Below are positions 1 to 10,086 of a stretch of 64,000 nucleotides of DNA, in pieces; the first letter of the stretch is position 1, and every line of letters begins with the position of its first letter. The stretch is from Conchocele bisecta (Eukaryota; Mollusca; Bivalvia; Lucinida; Thyasiridae): positions 115,647,370 to 115,711,369 of the forward strand of contig CM055266.1 of NCBI GenBank assembly GCA_029237695.1, given 5' to 3'. Below the pieces are notes generated by a model, which was not told the DNA's origin, did not search any database, and saw only the letters and a list, made by a program, of their open reading frames with translations. The translations under genes were made by a program, and so were the position numbers.

Positions 1-1240
1 CAGAAACAGAAGAAAATATGAAAGACTTGATGCATTGTCAAGAAATACTACCTTTAACACAATAAATCAATAACACAAGTCATTTGACCTTGACCTTGAG
101 TCCATGGATGGGCTATAAAATGAAAATATAGAAGATGATAAATAAGCATAGGAAGTTTCAAGCCAAGGCAACTTACGGTAACTGAAATAGGAAGCAACCA
201 AAAATTTGATGCAAAATTTTAACACAAATTTCCAAGTCATTTGACAATGTTTGTTTGTTTATTGGTATTTAACAGCCTATCAACAGCTAAGGTCATGTAC
301 ATATAAGGCCGGGCAAACAGGTTCGATCCCGTTTTAAACTGCTGCATTGGGAGGAAAATCCCAAAATCAGAACAGAATATTTACATCGAGCAAAAATATA
401 TTCAGCCCTGACATTAGAATAACCTGACCTGGTGCCAGGTCCATACCACACCAAAGTCACTTGGCCCTGTCCCCTAAAATAGGATTACGAATTATCGTAA
501 AACTCACATAGGGGTATAACCAGATTCAACTGTCACATACAAAATTGCAATGATGTATGCGAGGGCCAAACCAGGTCTCCAGTCGGGATTTCGGTAAGGA
601 TGAACCCCGATCGTTAAATTACCCATCACATTCACCCACCTGCCACCCACCATTCGACCTTGACCTTGAGAACAGATTGACATAGAGTTCCACGGCAGAC
701 AGCAGACAATAAATGGGAATTCTTAGTCGGGATGTTAACAACTTACCTCTCTATGGCAATGGTGCAATATCGGTAAAGTCTACACACAATAACCAGATAA
801 GTGCTATAACAACGCTATACATGTATTTTGGGACATCATTTGTTGGCACTGGGTACGGAGGCTTTATAAGTAGGCTATATAATTAAAATATGGATGATGA
901 TAAAGAAACATATAAAACGTATGTGAATCCAACATATCGTAGCCGTATCACGAATAAGTCACTTAAAAACACCATTTGCAATATAAAATCAAATTTCGAA
1001 GAAATTAAAACTAATCTCGGGTATGGGGACCATAAGGTGGGCTATAGAAATAAAATATAGATGTTGATATGGAAACACAAGCCAATCCAAGTGATAGTTA
1101 CAGAGACAATGTATTTAAAATGCTATTGCAGATTTCAGATGCACAGAAACACTGATGGAATGGACAAACAGATGGATGGATATACGAAACCTAGATGTCA
1201 TTGCGATCACTATGTCGACATTTCGGCAAGCAGGCTTGAC
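1..1240 (+). mobile_element. Helitron-like (pearl/HINE-type) nonautonomous element, 5' cut by window edge
   Basis: Noncoding unit with the recurring phrases seen in other copies here: CATTTGACCTTGACCTTG, a GGGCTAT..AATGAAAATATGGATGATGATAA segment, and 'GAAACTTTAACGCAAATTT'-like stretches. It ends with a Cys-tRNA-free hairpin-like tail, CACTATGTCGAC..GGCTTGACAA, the same end type as the element at 15952-17200. A SINE (246-650) interrupts it. No protein is encoded. Assignment to Helitron-like elements is inferred from the better-preserved copies. Confidence 0.5.
246..650 (-). mobile_element. SINE-B retroposon inserted in Helitron-like element
   Basis: First of four copies of a family read on the minus strand: it ends with GACCTTAGCTGTTG.. 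then a CCGTTAAA segment and a CAAA-rich tail (TTTGTTTGTTTATTGG on the plus strand). The host element is interrupted inside its CATTTGACC motif, and the flanks CATTTGAC (238-245) and CATTCGAC (651-658) form an 8-bp target duplication with one mismatch. Internal landmarks on the plus strand are AAAATCCCAAAATCAGAAC and ATATATTCAGCCCTGA. No protein. Confidence 0.6.
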
Positions 1241-1273
1241 AAAAACAAACGTGGTAGAGTCCATTCCAGTTAG

Positions 1274-1492
1274 TTAACCCATTACATGTGGAATAAACCT
1301 TTACGGGTATGAATTTTTTTTAAATATTTTATTTTTGTTATTTCTCAATGAAAGTATATGTTGCGACCACTCATTTGAACCGTCTCATTGAGACGGTTCA
1401 AATGGTGGTCGCGACACAAACTTCTAAGCACATTTAAAGAAAATATTTATGATTTTCCCCTATCAAAATGGCTTCAGCATGTAGTGGGTTAA
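1274..1492. mobile_element. M5 MITE (piggyBac-type, TTAA)
   Basis: It is bounded by TTAACCCATTACATG and CATGTAGTGGGTTAA, so the terminal repeats start CCC next to a TTAA target, as in piggyBac elements. The centre is a palindrome, GACCACTCATTTGAACCG / CGGTTCAAATGGTGGTC. Copies of the family occur at 42059, 54464 and 60503. Confidence 0.7.
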
Positions 1493-1708
1493 TGTTGGCA
1501 AATTACTCCTTACTTGGGTTGGCCCTAAGCACAACCCAAAGTATATCAAATGACAAAATACAAGTTAGCATCACAAGAACAGCTATTTATTGCATTATGG
1601 AGAAATATGCACAGGTTCTGAAGTGATAATATTGCACATCTTTAGAAGCAAACTAATATTATGGAAACTCTTTTGACAGCATGCCTCACAATCCTTTTAT
1701 TGAGAACA

Positions 1709-1954
1709 TTTTACTTAGAATGCTAGACATGAACATTGTCGTCTGCTGTTGCTTTGTATTTTGCCTTCTTCTCAATACCAGATGGCCGCAGTATATTTAT
1801 TTGAAGTTTGAATTAAGGTAAGTAAAAGCTTTAACGCAAATTTGAAAGCCATTGGAAATGATTCTAGTGCTGTCAATGCATGTTTTTAATGAGAAAATGG
1901 AAAATACAAAATAAACAGCAGATGACATAATTTACTTCAGCAGTGTAAAGGTTA
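1709..1954. mobile_element. M1 MITE, degenerate, carrying a Helitron-like fragment
   Basis: The left part holds the M1 signature GTCGTCTGCTGTT and the right part AACAGCAGATGAC with an end AAAGGTTAA. Between about 1776 and 1850 the M1 body is replaced by CCAGATGGCCGC.. and TTTAACGCAAATTTGAAAG, which is the start of the Helitron-like element type seen complete at 15952-17200. The right junction is damaged. Confidence 0.55.
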
Positions 1955-1993
1955 ATGTCTGAATGTGTGATTTGTAAGATGAAAAAATTTAAA

Positions 1994-2190
1994 GTGAAAG
2001 GGTTTAACGTCCCACCAACAGCTAAGGTCATATAGAGACGGGACGACAGTTTAAAGTCTCATCCGACAGACCAATGGGATGGAAATACAATGAAAGAATT
2101 TTTGATGCTCAAGGCATGGTTTGAACCCACAACCTCCGGATTGGAAATCAGGTGTTCTAACCCCTCGGCTGCAACCCATCCTTGATTTGT
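1994..2190 (-). mobile_element. SINE-A (tRNA-derived SINE)
   Basis: Read on the minus strand it starts with a tRNA-like head: A-box-like GAGGGGTTAGAACACCTG, then B-box-like GTGGGTTCAAACC. A body CCATCCCATTGGTCTGTCGG follows, then a 3' part GACCTTAGCTGTTGGTGGGA with CGTTAAACCC and CACTTT. Its uninterrupted body is the reference against which the nested copies at 44465, 49813 and 52758 can be read. Confidence 0.65.
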
Positions 2191-2743
2191 AAGATGAGCA
2201 ATGATATTTTCAAATGATGTGGCTACCATGACATCACATTTGTAATTGACATTGATGATACAGGCACAATACCGGTATTTCTGTTACAACCAGCAGAAAA
2301 TACAGTGTGCAATATGAAGCATGCAATATGGAAAAAAAACAACAGCATTTTTACTGTAACAGCAAATCTATTCAAATTGTAAATAGACATGCAATAACTC
2401 ATTTTACTGAACAAAAAATGTGGAATTAATTAATTATTTACAATTTACAGATGACAATTTTAAGTTTGTGGCAGTGAAATTGTCAATATATAGAATTTAC
2501 ATATCCCAGAAGCCATTTATAATAAAATAGAATCACGCACAGCATCTACTCATATAACGAATCCCCGAAAGGCTTCATACATTCAGATCGGATTACCAGT
2601 ATTGCATAACAAGCAATATTACATTATTCCATTAATGCCAGTTACAGCGGGTTCTGGCAAATTGATTGGATATAGGCACAATTTCCAGCTCCACATTTCA
2701 TCATCATTTATTCAAAGTCTGAAATTATCCCTTTCACTATTGA
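2191..2743. other. AT-rich stretch with no recognised feature
   Basis: I see no gene, no splice-bounded open frame and no element ends here. The only open frame, on the minus strand at 2223-2414, shows no motif. Confidence 0.4.
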
Positions 2744-2922
2744 ATTAAATTGTGTCGTTGGCTGTGTATTTTATTTATATTTGTCACATCAAAAATATGG
2801 TGTGTCAACACTTTAGAATCATTTCTATTGGGAATGATTCTAAAGTGCTGCCAAACCATGTTTTTTATTGAGAAAGAAGACAAACTAGAAAATAACAGCA
2901 CACAACATTTGCCGCATTTTAA
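2744..2922. mobile_element. M1 MITE, diverged
   Basis: The M1 palindromic core is present: CACTTTAGAATCATTTC / GAATGATTCTAAAGTGC. So is the cue ..CATGTTTTTTATTGAGAAA. The GTCGTCTGCTG and CAGCAGACGAC signatures are mutated. Its right TTAA (2919-2922) is also the left TTAA of the next copy. Confidence 0.5.
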
Positions 2923-3167
2923 CCCTTAGACCGCTACACACAACAAGTGTTGTCTGCTGTTGCTTTTATATCTTGCCTTATTTCTCAATAAAAACATGGT
3001 TTGACAGCACTTCAGAATCATTTCCAATGGAAATGATTCTAAAGTGCTGTCAAAGCATGTTGTATATTATTCTAAAGTGCTGTCAAAGCATATTTTTGAT
3101 GATAAAAGTGGAAAATAGAAAATAAACAGCAGACGACAAAAAATTAAGATAGCGGTGTAAGGGTTAA
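2919..3167. mobile_element. M1 MITE (piggyBac-type, TTAA)
   Basis: Well-preserved reference copy. It begins TTAACCCTTAGACCGCTA and ends GATAGCGGTGTAAGGGTTAA. The subterminal inverted pair is GTTGTCTGCTGTTGC and AACAGCAGACGAC, and a central palindrome is built on TTTGACAGCACTTCAGAATC. CCC termini at a TTAA site are the mark of piggyBac-type elements. There is no coding capacity, so mobilisation would need a transposase in trans. About 25 copies or fragments lie in the window. Confidence 0.75.
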
Positions 3168-3303
3168 CGGTTAAACATTAAGAATGTTAGCAAAGGTCCC
3201 CGTCTACATAACAAGAGCCAACAGCAAAGACCATTCCACATCTCATTCCACATTGTGTGAGAAAATCCTTATGACATCAGAAACAAATATATATACAATA
3301 TCA

Positions 3304-3472
3304 GGGCCTGGTTGTTCAAAACACCAGTTAGCTTAACGGACTGTTAAATCATTAACGGACTGTTAAATCCTTAACTGAATGGTTAAAATCTCTGTTAAAA
3401 CAGAGATTTTAACCATTCAGTTAAGGATTTAACAGTCCGTTAAGCTAACTGGTGTTTTGAACAACCGGGCCC
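3304..3472. mobile_element. Foldback MITE, about 165-bp palindrome
   Basis: The arms run from GGGCCTGGTTGTTCAAAACA to its reverse complement TTGAACAACCGGGCCC and pair almost fully. The left arm carries one extra 19-bp direct repeat (CATTAACGGACTGTTAAAT). A transcript would form a long hairpin. No open frame. Confidence 0.65.
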
Positions 3473-3600
3473 TGGTTAGTGTCTTTTAATATCGATTTTA
3501 TCAGGCAAGGCTAGGAAACACGTAGGAATTTCAAGGCTCACCTAGGAAATACTAACACTTCCGAGCCGAATAGACTTGATATCAAAAGACACTAGCCAGG
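3471..3600. mobile_element. Short inverted-repeat element (130 bp)
   Basis: The ends are CCTGGTTAGTGTCTTTT and AAAAGACACTAGCCAGG, about 20 bp of imperfect terminal inverted repeat. It abuts the foldback element at 3304-3472. A related fragment may lie near 30090-30170. Confidence 0.5.
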
Positions 3601-3892
3601 TATTCTCTATGAGGAAAAATGTTATGCTAACAAATGCGAATTTATCATGTTGTTTTTGTTGAAACACAGGCTTTGTCTATACTGCTTCATCACATCAACT
3701 TCATTCATTAATGTCACAAATGAAACATCTGTCAAAGAAATTTTCAAATATGGTTTGACCATGATAGATCAATGCCGGATACAACATTGTGTTATTAGTC
3801 AGTGTGTATTTGGTCAATGCGCAGATAGAGCTGATAAGTTCTGATTATTCTGCACACTTGCATAGATGCATCTGGGTCTAAGCGCATGCAAG

Positions 3893-4075
3893 TTAACCCT
3901 TAGAATAAAGGAAACAAAAAGTGTCATCTGCTGTTGTTTTAGCTTTTGTCTTCTTTCTCAATAAAACATGGTTTGACATCACTTTCAAGTCGAACCATGT
4001 TTTAGTGAGAAATAGAAAATAATCACAAACAGCAGACGTCAAAATGTAATACACCACTTCTAGGGTGTTTACATA
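3893..4075. mobile_element. M1 MITE with decayed right end
   Basis: It starts TTAACCCTTAGAATAAAGG and keeps GTCATCTGCTGTTG and AACAGCAGACGTC. The right terminus (ACTTCTAGGGTGTTTAC) has lost the GGGTTAA end. Confidence 0.55.
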
Positions 4076-4087
4076 CAAATGTTCATA

Positions 4088-4476
4088 CCAAATAAAACAA
4101 GAAATGCGTCTGTCGAACGCGGATGCCACCTGCAGCATATTTGAGAAACTGTGACAAATTGGTTAACCGAAAAGTGACAGACGGACGGACGGACGGACGG
4201 ACGGACACGGACGGACGGACGGACGGACGGACGGACGGACAACTTACATTTCGGACCTTAGGGGGTACTTGCTATATAAAAGATCAAAGGAAATCGTAAG
4301 ACAATAGGCTTACGGGGTACGGAATAAGTTCCATCTTCTATTGCTAGCCACGTACTAAGTACCCAATGTGTGGACGGACGGACGGAGGACGGACGGCGGA
4401 TTCGGACGGACGGAGGACGGTTTACGGACGGTCCAAAACACTATATGCCACCGTTTCTTCGACCCGGTGGCATAAC
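4088..4476 (+). mobile_element. Short Helitron-like element with CGGA microsatellites
   Basis: It starts at AACAAGAAATGCG, the ACAAGA start shared with other Helitron-like copies here. Near the start is GGATGCCACC, matched in inverse at the end by GGTGGCATAAC. Between them lie two CGGA arrays (about 4172-4240 and 4374-4432). The end forms a hairpin, TATGCCACC..GGTGGCATA. The plan of subterminal inverted ends, ACGG microsatellite and 3' hairpin fits pearl/HINE elements. Confidence 0.55.
4172..4240. repeat. (CGGA)n microsatellite
   Basis: About 16 tandem copies of GACG/CGGA with one ACACGG interruption. It is part of the Helitron-like element around it. Confidence 0.9.
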
Positions 4477-4617
4477 AATTTGGAGGCACATTACAATCTT
4501 GATTTACAGAACTGAAGAAGCAGGGCCATGGACATAAATCCAGACCAGCACTGAAGAGCAATTATATAAGTGGACATGACACACCATTTACTAGTACCCT
4601 CCATAACAGCAGCAACA

Positions 4618-4727
4618 TATGAGACAAGTCATGTGATTTTGTACCTTAGAAAATGTGCATTTTTTTTCATGAAAAATATTTACAGAAACATCTTCTTAGG
4701 TACAAAATCACATGGCTTGCCTCAATG
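4618..4727. mobile_element. M8 MITE
   Basis: The inverted ends are TGAGACAAGTCATGTGAT and ATCACATGGCTTGCCTCA, about 35 bp each, continuing through TTTTGTACCTTAGAA. The core is ATTTTT..CATGAAAAATATTTAC. Other copies lie at 22145-22348, 30261-30511 and 51838-52070. Confidence 0.65.
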
Positions 4728-4801
4728 ATGGATCTCCAACCATACCACATTTGTAGAACATATAAATCATGAGCCTCTTGCCCAGTAGTCATGTAGTCAG
4801 A

Positions 4802-4979
4802 TTAACCCTTCCTACGCTGTTGACGAAAATTGCCGTCTGCTGTTTTTCATTTTTGCTTTAATTCTTAACAAAAAACTGGTTTTGACAGCACATGAGAATC
4901 GTCTCCACTTGTCGAGAAATATTGAAAATAAAACATTTCCAGCAGACGACAACATTTAATTCAGCATAGTAAGGGTTAA
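4802..4979. mobile_element. M1 MITE
   Basis: TTAACCCTTCCTACGCTG to CATAGTAAGGGTTAA with GCCGTCTGCTGTT / CCAGCAGACGAC. It shares its right TTAA with the next M1 copy. Confidence 0.65.
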
Positions 4980-5188
4980 CCCTTAGAATGTTGGAAACAA
5001 AATTATCGTCAGCTGTTGTTGTTTCAATATTTTATTTTATTTTTTCTTAAGAAAAACATTGTTTGGCAGCACTTTAGAATCATCCCATTGGAAATCATTA
5101 TAAAGTGCAGACCATGTTTTTGTTGAGAAAAATCAAAATCAAGAAATAAACAGCAGACAACAATGTAATTCATCATTGTAAGCGTTAA
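4976..5188. mobile_element. M1 MITE, head-to-tail with the previous copy
   Basis: TTAACCCTTAGAATGTTGG to CATTGTAAGCGTTAA, with the core palindrome around CACTTTAGAATCATCCC. The left TTAA is the right TTAA of the 4802 copy, so one inserted at the other's target site. Confidence 0.65.
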
Positions 5189-6427
5189 TTAAGATCAAAT
5201 CAGTTTGATGAGGAAACTAAGGCTACTTTTCAGAATATAAATCAATGTAGGCCCTGTACAGACTGTGCGAATGCACAGGCTGATCTGGGGCTACGCTAGT
5301 CACAAATGTAGAACGGTCCTTTTCCTCATCCCGGGGCCAATATATGATATACAGTCACAGTTTCAGTCACTTATAACATAATTGTGATATATGGGTCTGT
5401 GAGATACATAAAATGTCCACATACTCGGCATTAGTCACCAGTGTAGCTCTACAATGGGGTGTCATAATCCAGACAATTCGGTAGTACCTTCGGTAATGAA
5501 TTGTAAATAAGGGAAAGGGAAATAAATTTGAGATGTATGTGTTGCTCACAGTCAAGTATAGAGAGATTGGGTGCTATAGTATGTCTTTATGTTTTCTCAA
5601 GCATCTGACACAAAGACGCCATTGTATTATTATTTATATATTATATACTGTATGTGATAATTAACCTCTGCAGATCATTGATTTTTACTGACGATTATAG
5701 ATATTAACATAATTATTGAAATGACATCAAAAGAAAACCAAGAAATAGCGAGCTATGCCCACTCACTGACCACCCACCGCCAGCCTGTCGCCTGTCTGCC
5801 CATCCGTACAAGATGAATACATAAAATATATTCCATTTTAAAAATGGGCATATGAACCTATGCTAAAGGCTACCTCTGAATAGCAATTACCTGTCTATAG
5901 CAGCCACACTTGTTTTCCAAATTAGTAAATTTCTACATAAATGAACCTTTGAACAAAGACCACCTGTGAACAAAGGCCAGTTTTCTCTTCCCATGGCTGG
6001 CCTTTATTCGCAGGTTTGACTGCAACGTGCATGTAGTGATAGTGTATATATTCCATTATAATGGTCTTCATTCCATTCCATGCTCTTAGGGCAGTTTTCT
6101 GAGACACCTGTTCCTATATCATTCAGTTAGCGAAGCCACTCATTATTGAGCTTACTGTCATAGCGAAGACATCCACCTAGACACACGCAATACCGCAATG
6201 CGTATCTTCCATTAGCAAATGATTCTAGGAAGCCATATATAAATCTCAGCTAATTATCATAAAACCTTTTGAGTATGTACTCGTTTCTCATGCTCGAAAT
6301 AATTATGTTTGATTGGTCAAGGTTGACCTGTGCTCTGAATATATAGGACAATCAAACTGCTGGTTTTCGAGTACAAATTCTAAGAACGTTCTCCACAAAT
6401 TTTACAACCACAGTGACTGGCTCTGGG
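5189..6427. other. 1.2-kb stretch with no gene recognised
   Basis: The only recognisable piece is a scrap of the M6 MITE near 5249-5305 (CAGACTGTGCGAATGCACAG, GCTGATCTGGGGCTAC). Minus-strand frames at 5367-5555 and 5922-6107 have no motif or splice context that supports coding. Confidence 0.4.
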
Positions 6428-6636
6428 TTACCCTTAGAATACGGGAAACCAAAATTGTCGTCTGCTGTTAGTTTACAATTGCTTGTCTTCTTTCTCATCG
6501 AAAACAAGATTTGAAAGAACTTTAGAATCATTTCCAATGGAAATGATTCTAAAGTTCTGTCAAATCATGTTTTGCATGAGAAAAAATGAAAATAAACAGC
6601 AGACGACAAAATTTAATTCGGCATTGTTGGGGTTAA
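6428..6636. mobile_element. M1 MITE
   Basis: Starts GTTACCCTTAGAATACGG (TTAA mutated to TTAC) and ends GCATTGTTGGGGTTAA. Signatures GTCGTCTGCTGTTAG and AACAGCAGACGAC, and a clear palindromic core GAATCATTTCC/GGAAATGATTC. Confidence 0.65.
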
Positions 6637-6904
6637 ACTGTTGAGCATGCATTCGAATCTCAAGCTGAAAATTGAGTGTTTGAGAGCTTGAATCTGTATT
6701 TGACTTGACCACTTAAAATCTGTGACAAGAAGTTAAAAAGATCCAGTTTACGCTTTGTAAGGTGTATAATCACAGTCCAGCTTTTGGTGAAATAACCAAG
6801 ATATTTTGTATGGCAATGACCTTGATATCTTCAGTAAATATTAGGTTATTAATTAGAAAAATATGATTTTTCTTCTCAAACCTGCTTTGAAATTGAGTAC
6901 CGGT

Positions 6905-8600
6905 GTCATAGGAAATCTTCCCCCCTGAAAATCTTCCCCCCCGGGGGGGGGGAACATTTTCAGGGTGCACCCCTGAAAATCTTCCCCCCGGGGGAAGATT
7001 TCCTAGGAAATCTTCCCCCCCGGGGGGGGTATATTTCCTAGGAAATCTTCCCCCCCACCCTGGAAATATTCCCCCCTACCAATTTTTTTTTTTATTTTTA
7101 TTTTTTTTTTTTTATTATTGTTATTTTGTAGTCAAAAGCGTACTCAGTTGTGTCTTTATTGATCAAAATTCACTCCTAAACAAATATTGTGCTTTATATG
7201 TACCACACTATCAAGCCCTATATGTACCACCTATCAACCCCCACCCGACATTATTTTATCTTCCATACACAAGTACATACAATATCATGAGGGGGGGGGG
7301 GAGGATTTCCTAGGAAATATTCCCCCCCACCCAACAATATTTCATCTTCCATACACAAGTACATACAATATCATGACGTGGGGGGGGGGAGGATTTCCTA
7401 GGAAATCTTCCCCCCACCAACATTACTTTATCTTCCATACACATGTACATACTATATCATGACGTTGGGGGTGGGGGAGGATTTCCTAGGAAATATTCCC
7501 CCCCCCACCCAACATTATTTTATCTTCCATACACAAGTACATACAATATCCTGACGGGGGGGGGGGGGATTTCCTAGGAAATCTTTCCCCCCCACCCAAC
7601 ATTAGGATCTTCCATACTACCATGTACCCTACTATATCATGCGTGGGGGGGGGGGGGGGGGGGGGGGGGGTGGATCTTCCAAACCCCCCCACCCGACATT
7701 ATTTTATCTTCCATATACATGTACATACAATATCATGACGCGAGGATTTCCTAGGAAATCTTCACCAACATTATTTTATCTTCCATACACTGTCATACTA
7801 TATCTGACGTTGGGGGGGGGGGGAGGATTTCCTAGGAAATCTTCCCCCCACCCGACAATTATTTTATCTCAATACCATCACACAATCGTACGGGGGGGGG
7901 GAGGATAGGAAATCTTCCCCCCCCCCCACAATTATTTTATCTCCACACTGTACTACTATATCATGACGTGGGGGGGGGGGGAGGTTTCTAGGATCCTCCC
8001 CCCACCCGACAATATTTTATCTTCCATACACAATAACATTCAATATCATGACGGGGGGGGAGGATTTCCTAGGAAATATCCCCCCCCCCAACATTATTTA
8101 CGGGGGGGGAGGATTTCCTAGGAAATCTTCATCCAACATTTTATTTTATCTTCCATACACAAGTACATACAATATCATGACGTGTGGGGGGGGGGAGGAT
8201 TTCCTAGTAAATCTCCCCCCCACCCGACATTATTTTATCTTCCATACACAAGTACATACAATATCATGAGGGGGGGGGGGAGGATTTCCTAGGAAATATT
8301 CCCCCCCACCCCACAATATTTCATCTCCCATACACAAGTACATACAATATCATGACGTGGGGGGGGAGGATTTCCTAGGAAATATTCCCCCCCACCCAAC
8401 ATTATTTTATCTTCCATACACAAGTAAATACAATATCCTGACGGGGGGGGGGGAGGATTTCCTAGGAAATCTTCCCCCCACCCGACATTATTTTATCTTC
8501 CATATACATGTACATACAATATCATGACGGGGGGGGGGAGGATTTCCTAGGAAATATTCCCCCCCCACCCAACATTATTTTATCTGGGGGGGAGGGTATA
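6905..8600. repeat. G/C-run palindromic satellite array
   Basis: About 16-17 tandem units of roughly 85 bp. Each carries a hairpin-forming block, G6-12 AGGATTTCCTAGGAAATCTTCCCCCC, then ACCC, ACATTATTTTATCTTCC, ATACACAAGTACATACAATA and TCATGACG. The central CCTAGG is self-complementary, and G-runs reach about 25 at 7647-7671. Frames on both strands reading poly-Gly/Pro are products of the runs. Homopolymer lengths may be inexact in the assembly. Confidence 0.85.
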
Positions 8601-8646
8601 CAGCAGGAATCAAAACTTGCCATCGGCATTGGTCTCTTCTCTCTGT

Positions 8647-9030
8647 TTAACCCTTAGACCGCTACTCACAACAATTGTCGACTGCTGTTGCTTTTATATC
8701 TTGCCTTATTTCTCAATAAAAACATGGTTTGACAGCACTTCAGAATCATTTCCAATGAAAATGATTCTGAAGTGCTGTCAAAGCATGTTGTAAATGATTC
8801 TAAAGTGATGTCAAAGCATGTTTTTGATGATAAAAATGTAAAACAAAATATAAACAGCAGACGACAAACTGAAACAAAATAAGATAGCGGTCTAAGGGTT
8901 AAAGCTTATTTCGACAGCATTTTAGAATCATTTACATTGAAAATGATTCTGAAGTGCTGTCAAACCATGTTTTGGATGTGAAAAATAAACAGCAGACGAC
9001 AAAATTTAATTCAGCATTGTAAGGGTTTCT
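8647..9030. mobile_element. M1 MITE plus abutting partial M1
   Basis: The complete copy runs 8647-8902 (TTAACCCTTAGACCGCTAC to GATAGCGGTCTAAGGGTTAA). From its right TTAA a second, left-truncated M1 reads on to about 9030: core palindrome, AACAGCAGACGAC and AGCATTGTAAGGGTT, without a final TTAA. Confidence 0.65.
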
Positions 9031-9431
9031 GTTATATTGAGTCTTATAAATAAATACCAGTAAGAAATCAATCCATCGAAAGAAAATATTACATCTCCCT
9101 GTGAGGGTGTCAGGTTTGAGGTGGTCGGCCATCACTGTTTGTTATTGCTAAAATAACAGTATGGAAGTCTGACAGGAGAATAATCACATTTATTTCCCAA
9201 TATTGCCGATATTGCCGTCTGCCCTAATGGACAGTAAGGAATGTCATGTACGGGGAATCCACAAGCAACGTGACATTTTACAACAATACGTATAGTAGGA
9301 TGCAGCCTGCAAGCGAAGCACAATAAAGCAAGATTTGCCAATAAGGGAGTGCTTACTGTATACCCCATTATGGGCCCTGGTCCAAAATGTTTTAAGGCTG
9401 TTATGTAGAGTTGTAAATTCGTTACAGCATC

Positions 9432-9656
9432 AAGGTGTATGATCACGTGGTTACAACAACAACAACAACAAGTACTGAAACTTACAGAAGCCCTCTGAAT
9501 CAAAGTACATATTCTTATATTTCGTACTTATTATGTAACAGATTTTTATCAAATATGGCGCATCAAACGTGTCTTATTAAGCTGCATTTGGTGGTCTCGG
9601 TACTTTGGCCCAAACTTCTGTCATTTTTGCGAAGAATCGATTTCCGTGTCTACTGA
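9432..9656. mobile_element. Left-end fragment of a long-TIR element
   Basis: Matches the left end of the element at 35673-36701: AAGGTGTATGATCACGTGG, an ACAACA run, GATTTTTATCAAATATGGCG and TTTGGCCCAAACTTCTGTC. The right half is missing here. Confidence 0.6.
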
Positions 9657-9779
9657 GTGCATAGAAGGAAAATATTTAGGATTTCCCGCAAACATAATGG
9701 CGTATCCTCAGCATCAAAAGGGTTAAGTAGATTGCCTGTCATCAGCAAAAAGATTAGATTCTAATCCTACAGTGTAAGG

Positions 9780-10020
9780 GTGAATGTGCTCAGCCGAGAT
9801 CCTATATACATGAATATACATGTTTCAGCAAACGATTCTAATATTGTACCAAAGCATGATTCAACACCAGCGACCTCTTTCCTGGTATTTGCGATCGGTG
9901 TAGATCCTGATGAGCCGGGTCGTCAAAGCATGTTTCAACACTGGCGACCGTTATCCTCGTATTTGCGATCAGAGTAGATCCTGATGAGACGGCTCGTCAA
10001 AATGACCACCTTTTCTGCAT
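9780..10020. repeat. Tandem duplication of a 78-bp MITE-derived unit
   Basis: Two adjacent diverged units share AAAGCATG.TTCAACAC, GTATTTGCGATC and GTAGATCCTGATGAG (about 9860-9937 and 9938-10010). The last phrase also occurs in M4 MITEs, so the unit may derive from one. Confidence 0.5.
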
Positions 10021-10086
10021 AATGGAAGAGACTCAAACTTAACATGAACTAGAGATTATGTCTGCCCCCTGCCATACTGGACCATA

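Noticed and set aside
7187..8269. Gly/Pro-rich frames in the G-run region
   Set aside because: They follow homopolymer runs of variable length; frames are not conserved between units.
6905..8600. CRISPR-like regular repeats
   Set aside because: Unit contains its own spacer in conserved form and spacers are not unique; the genome context is eukaryotic.
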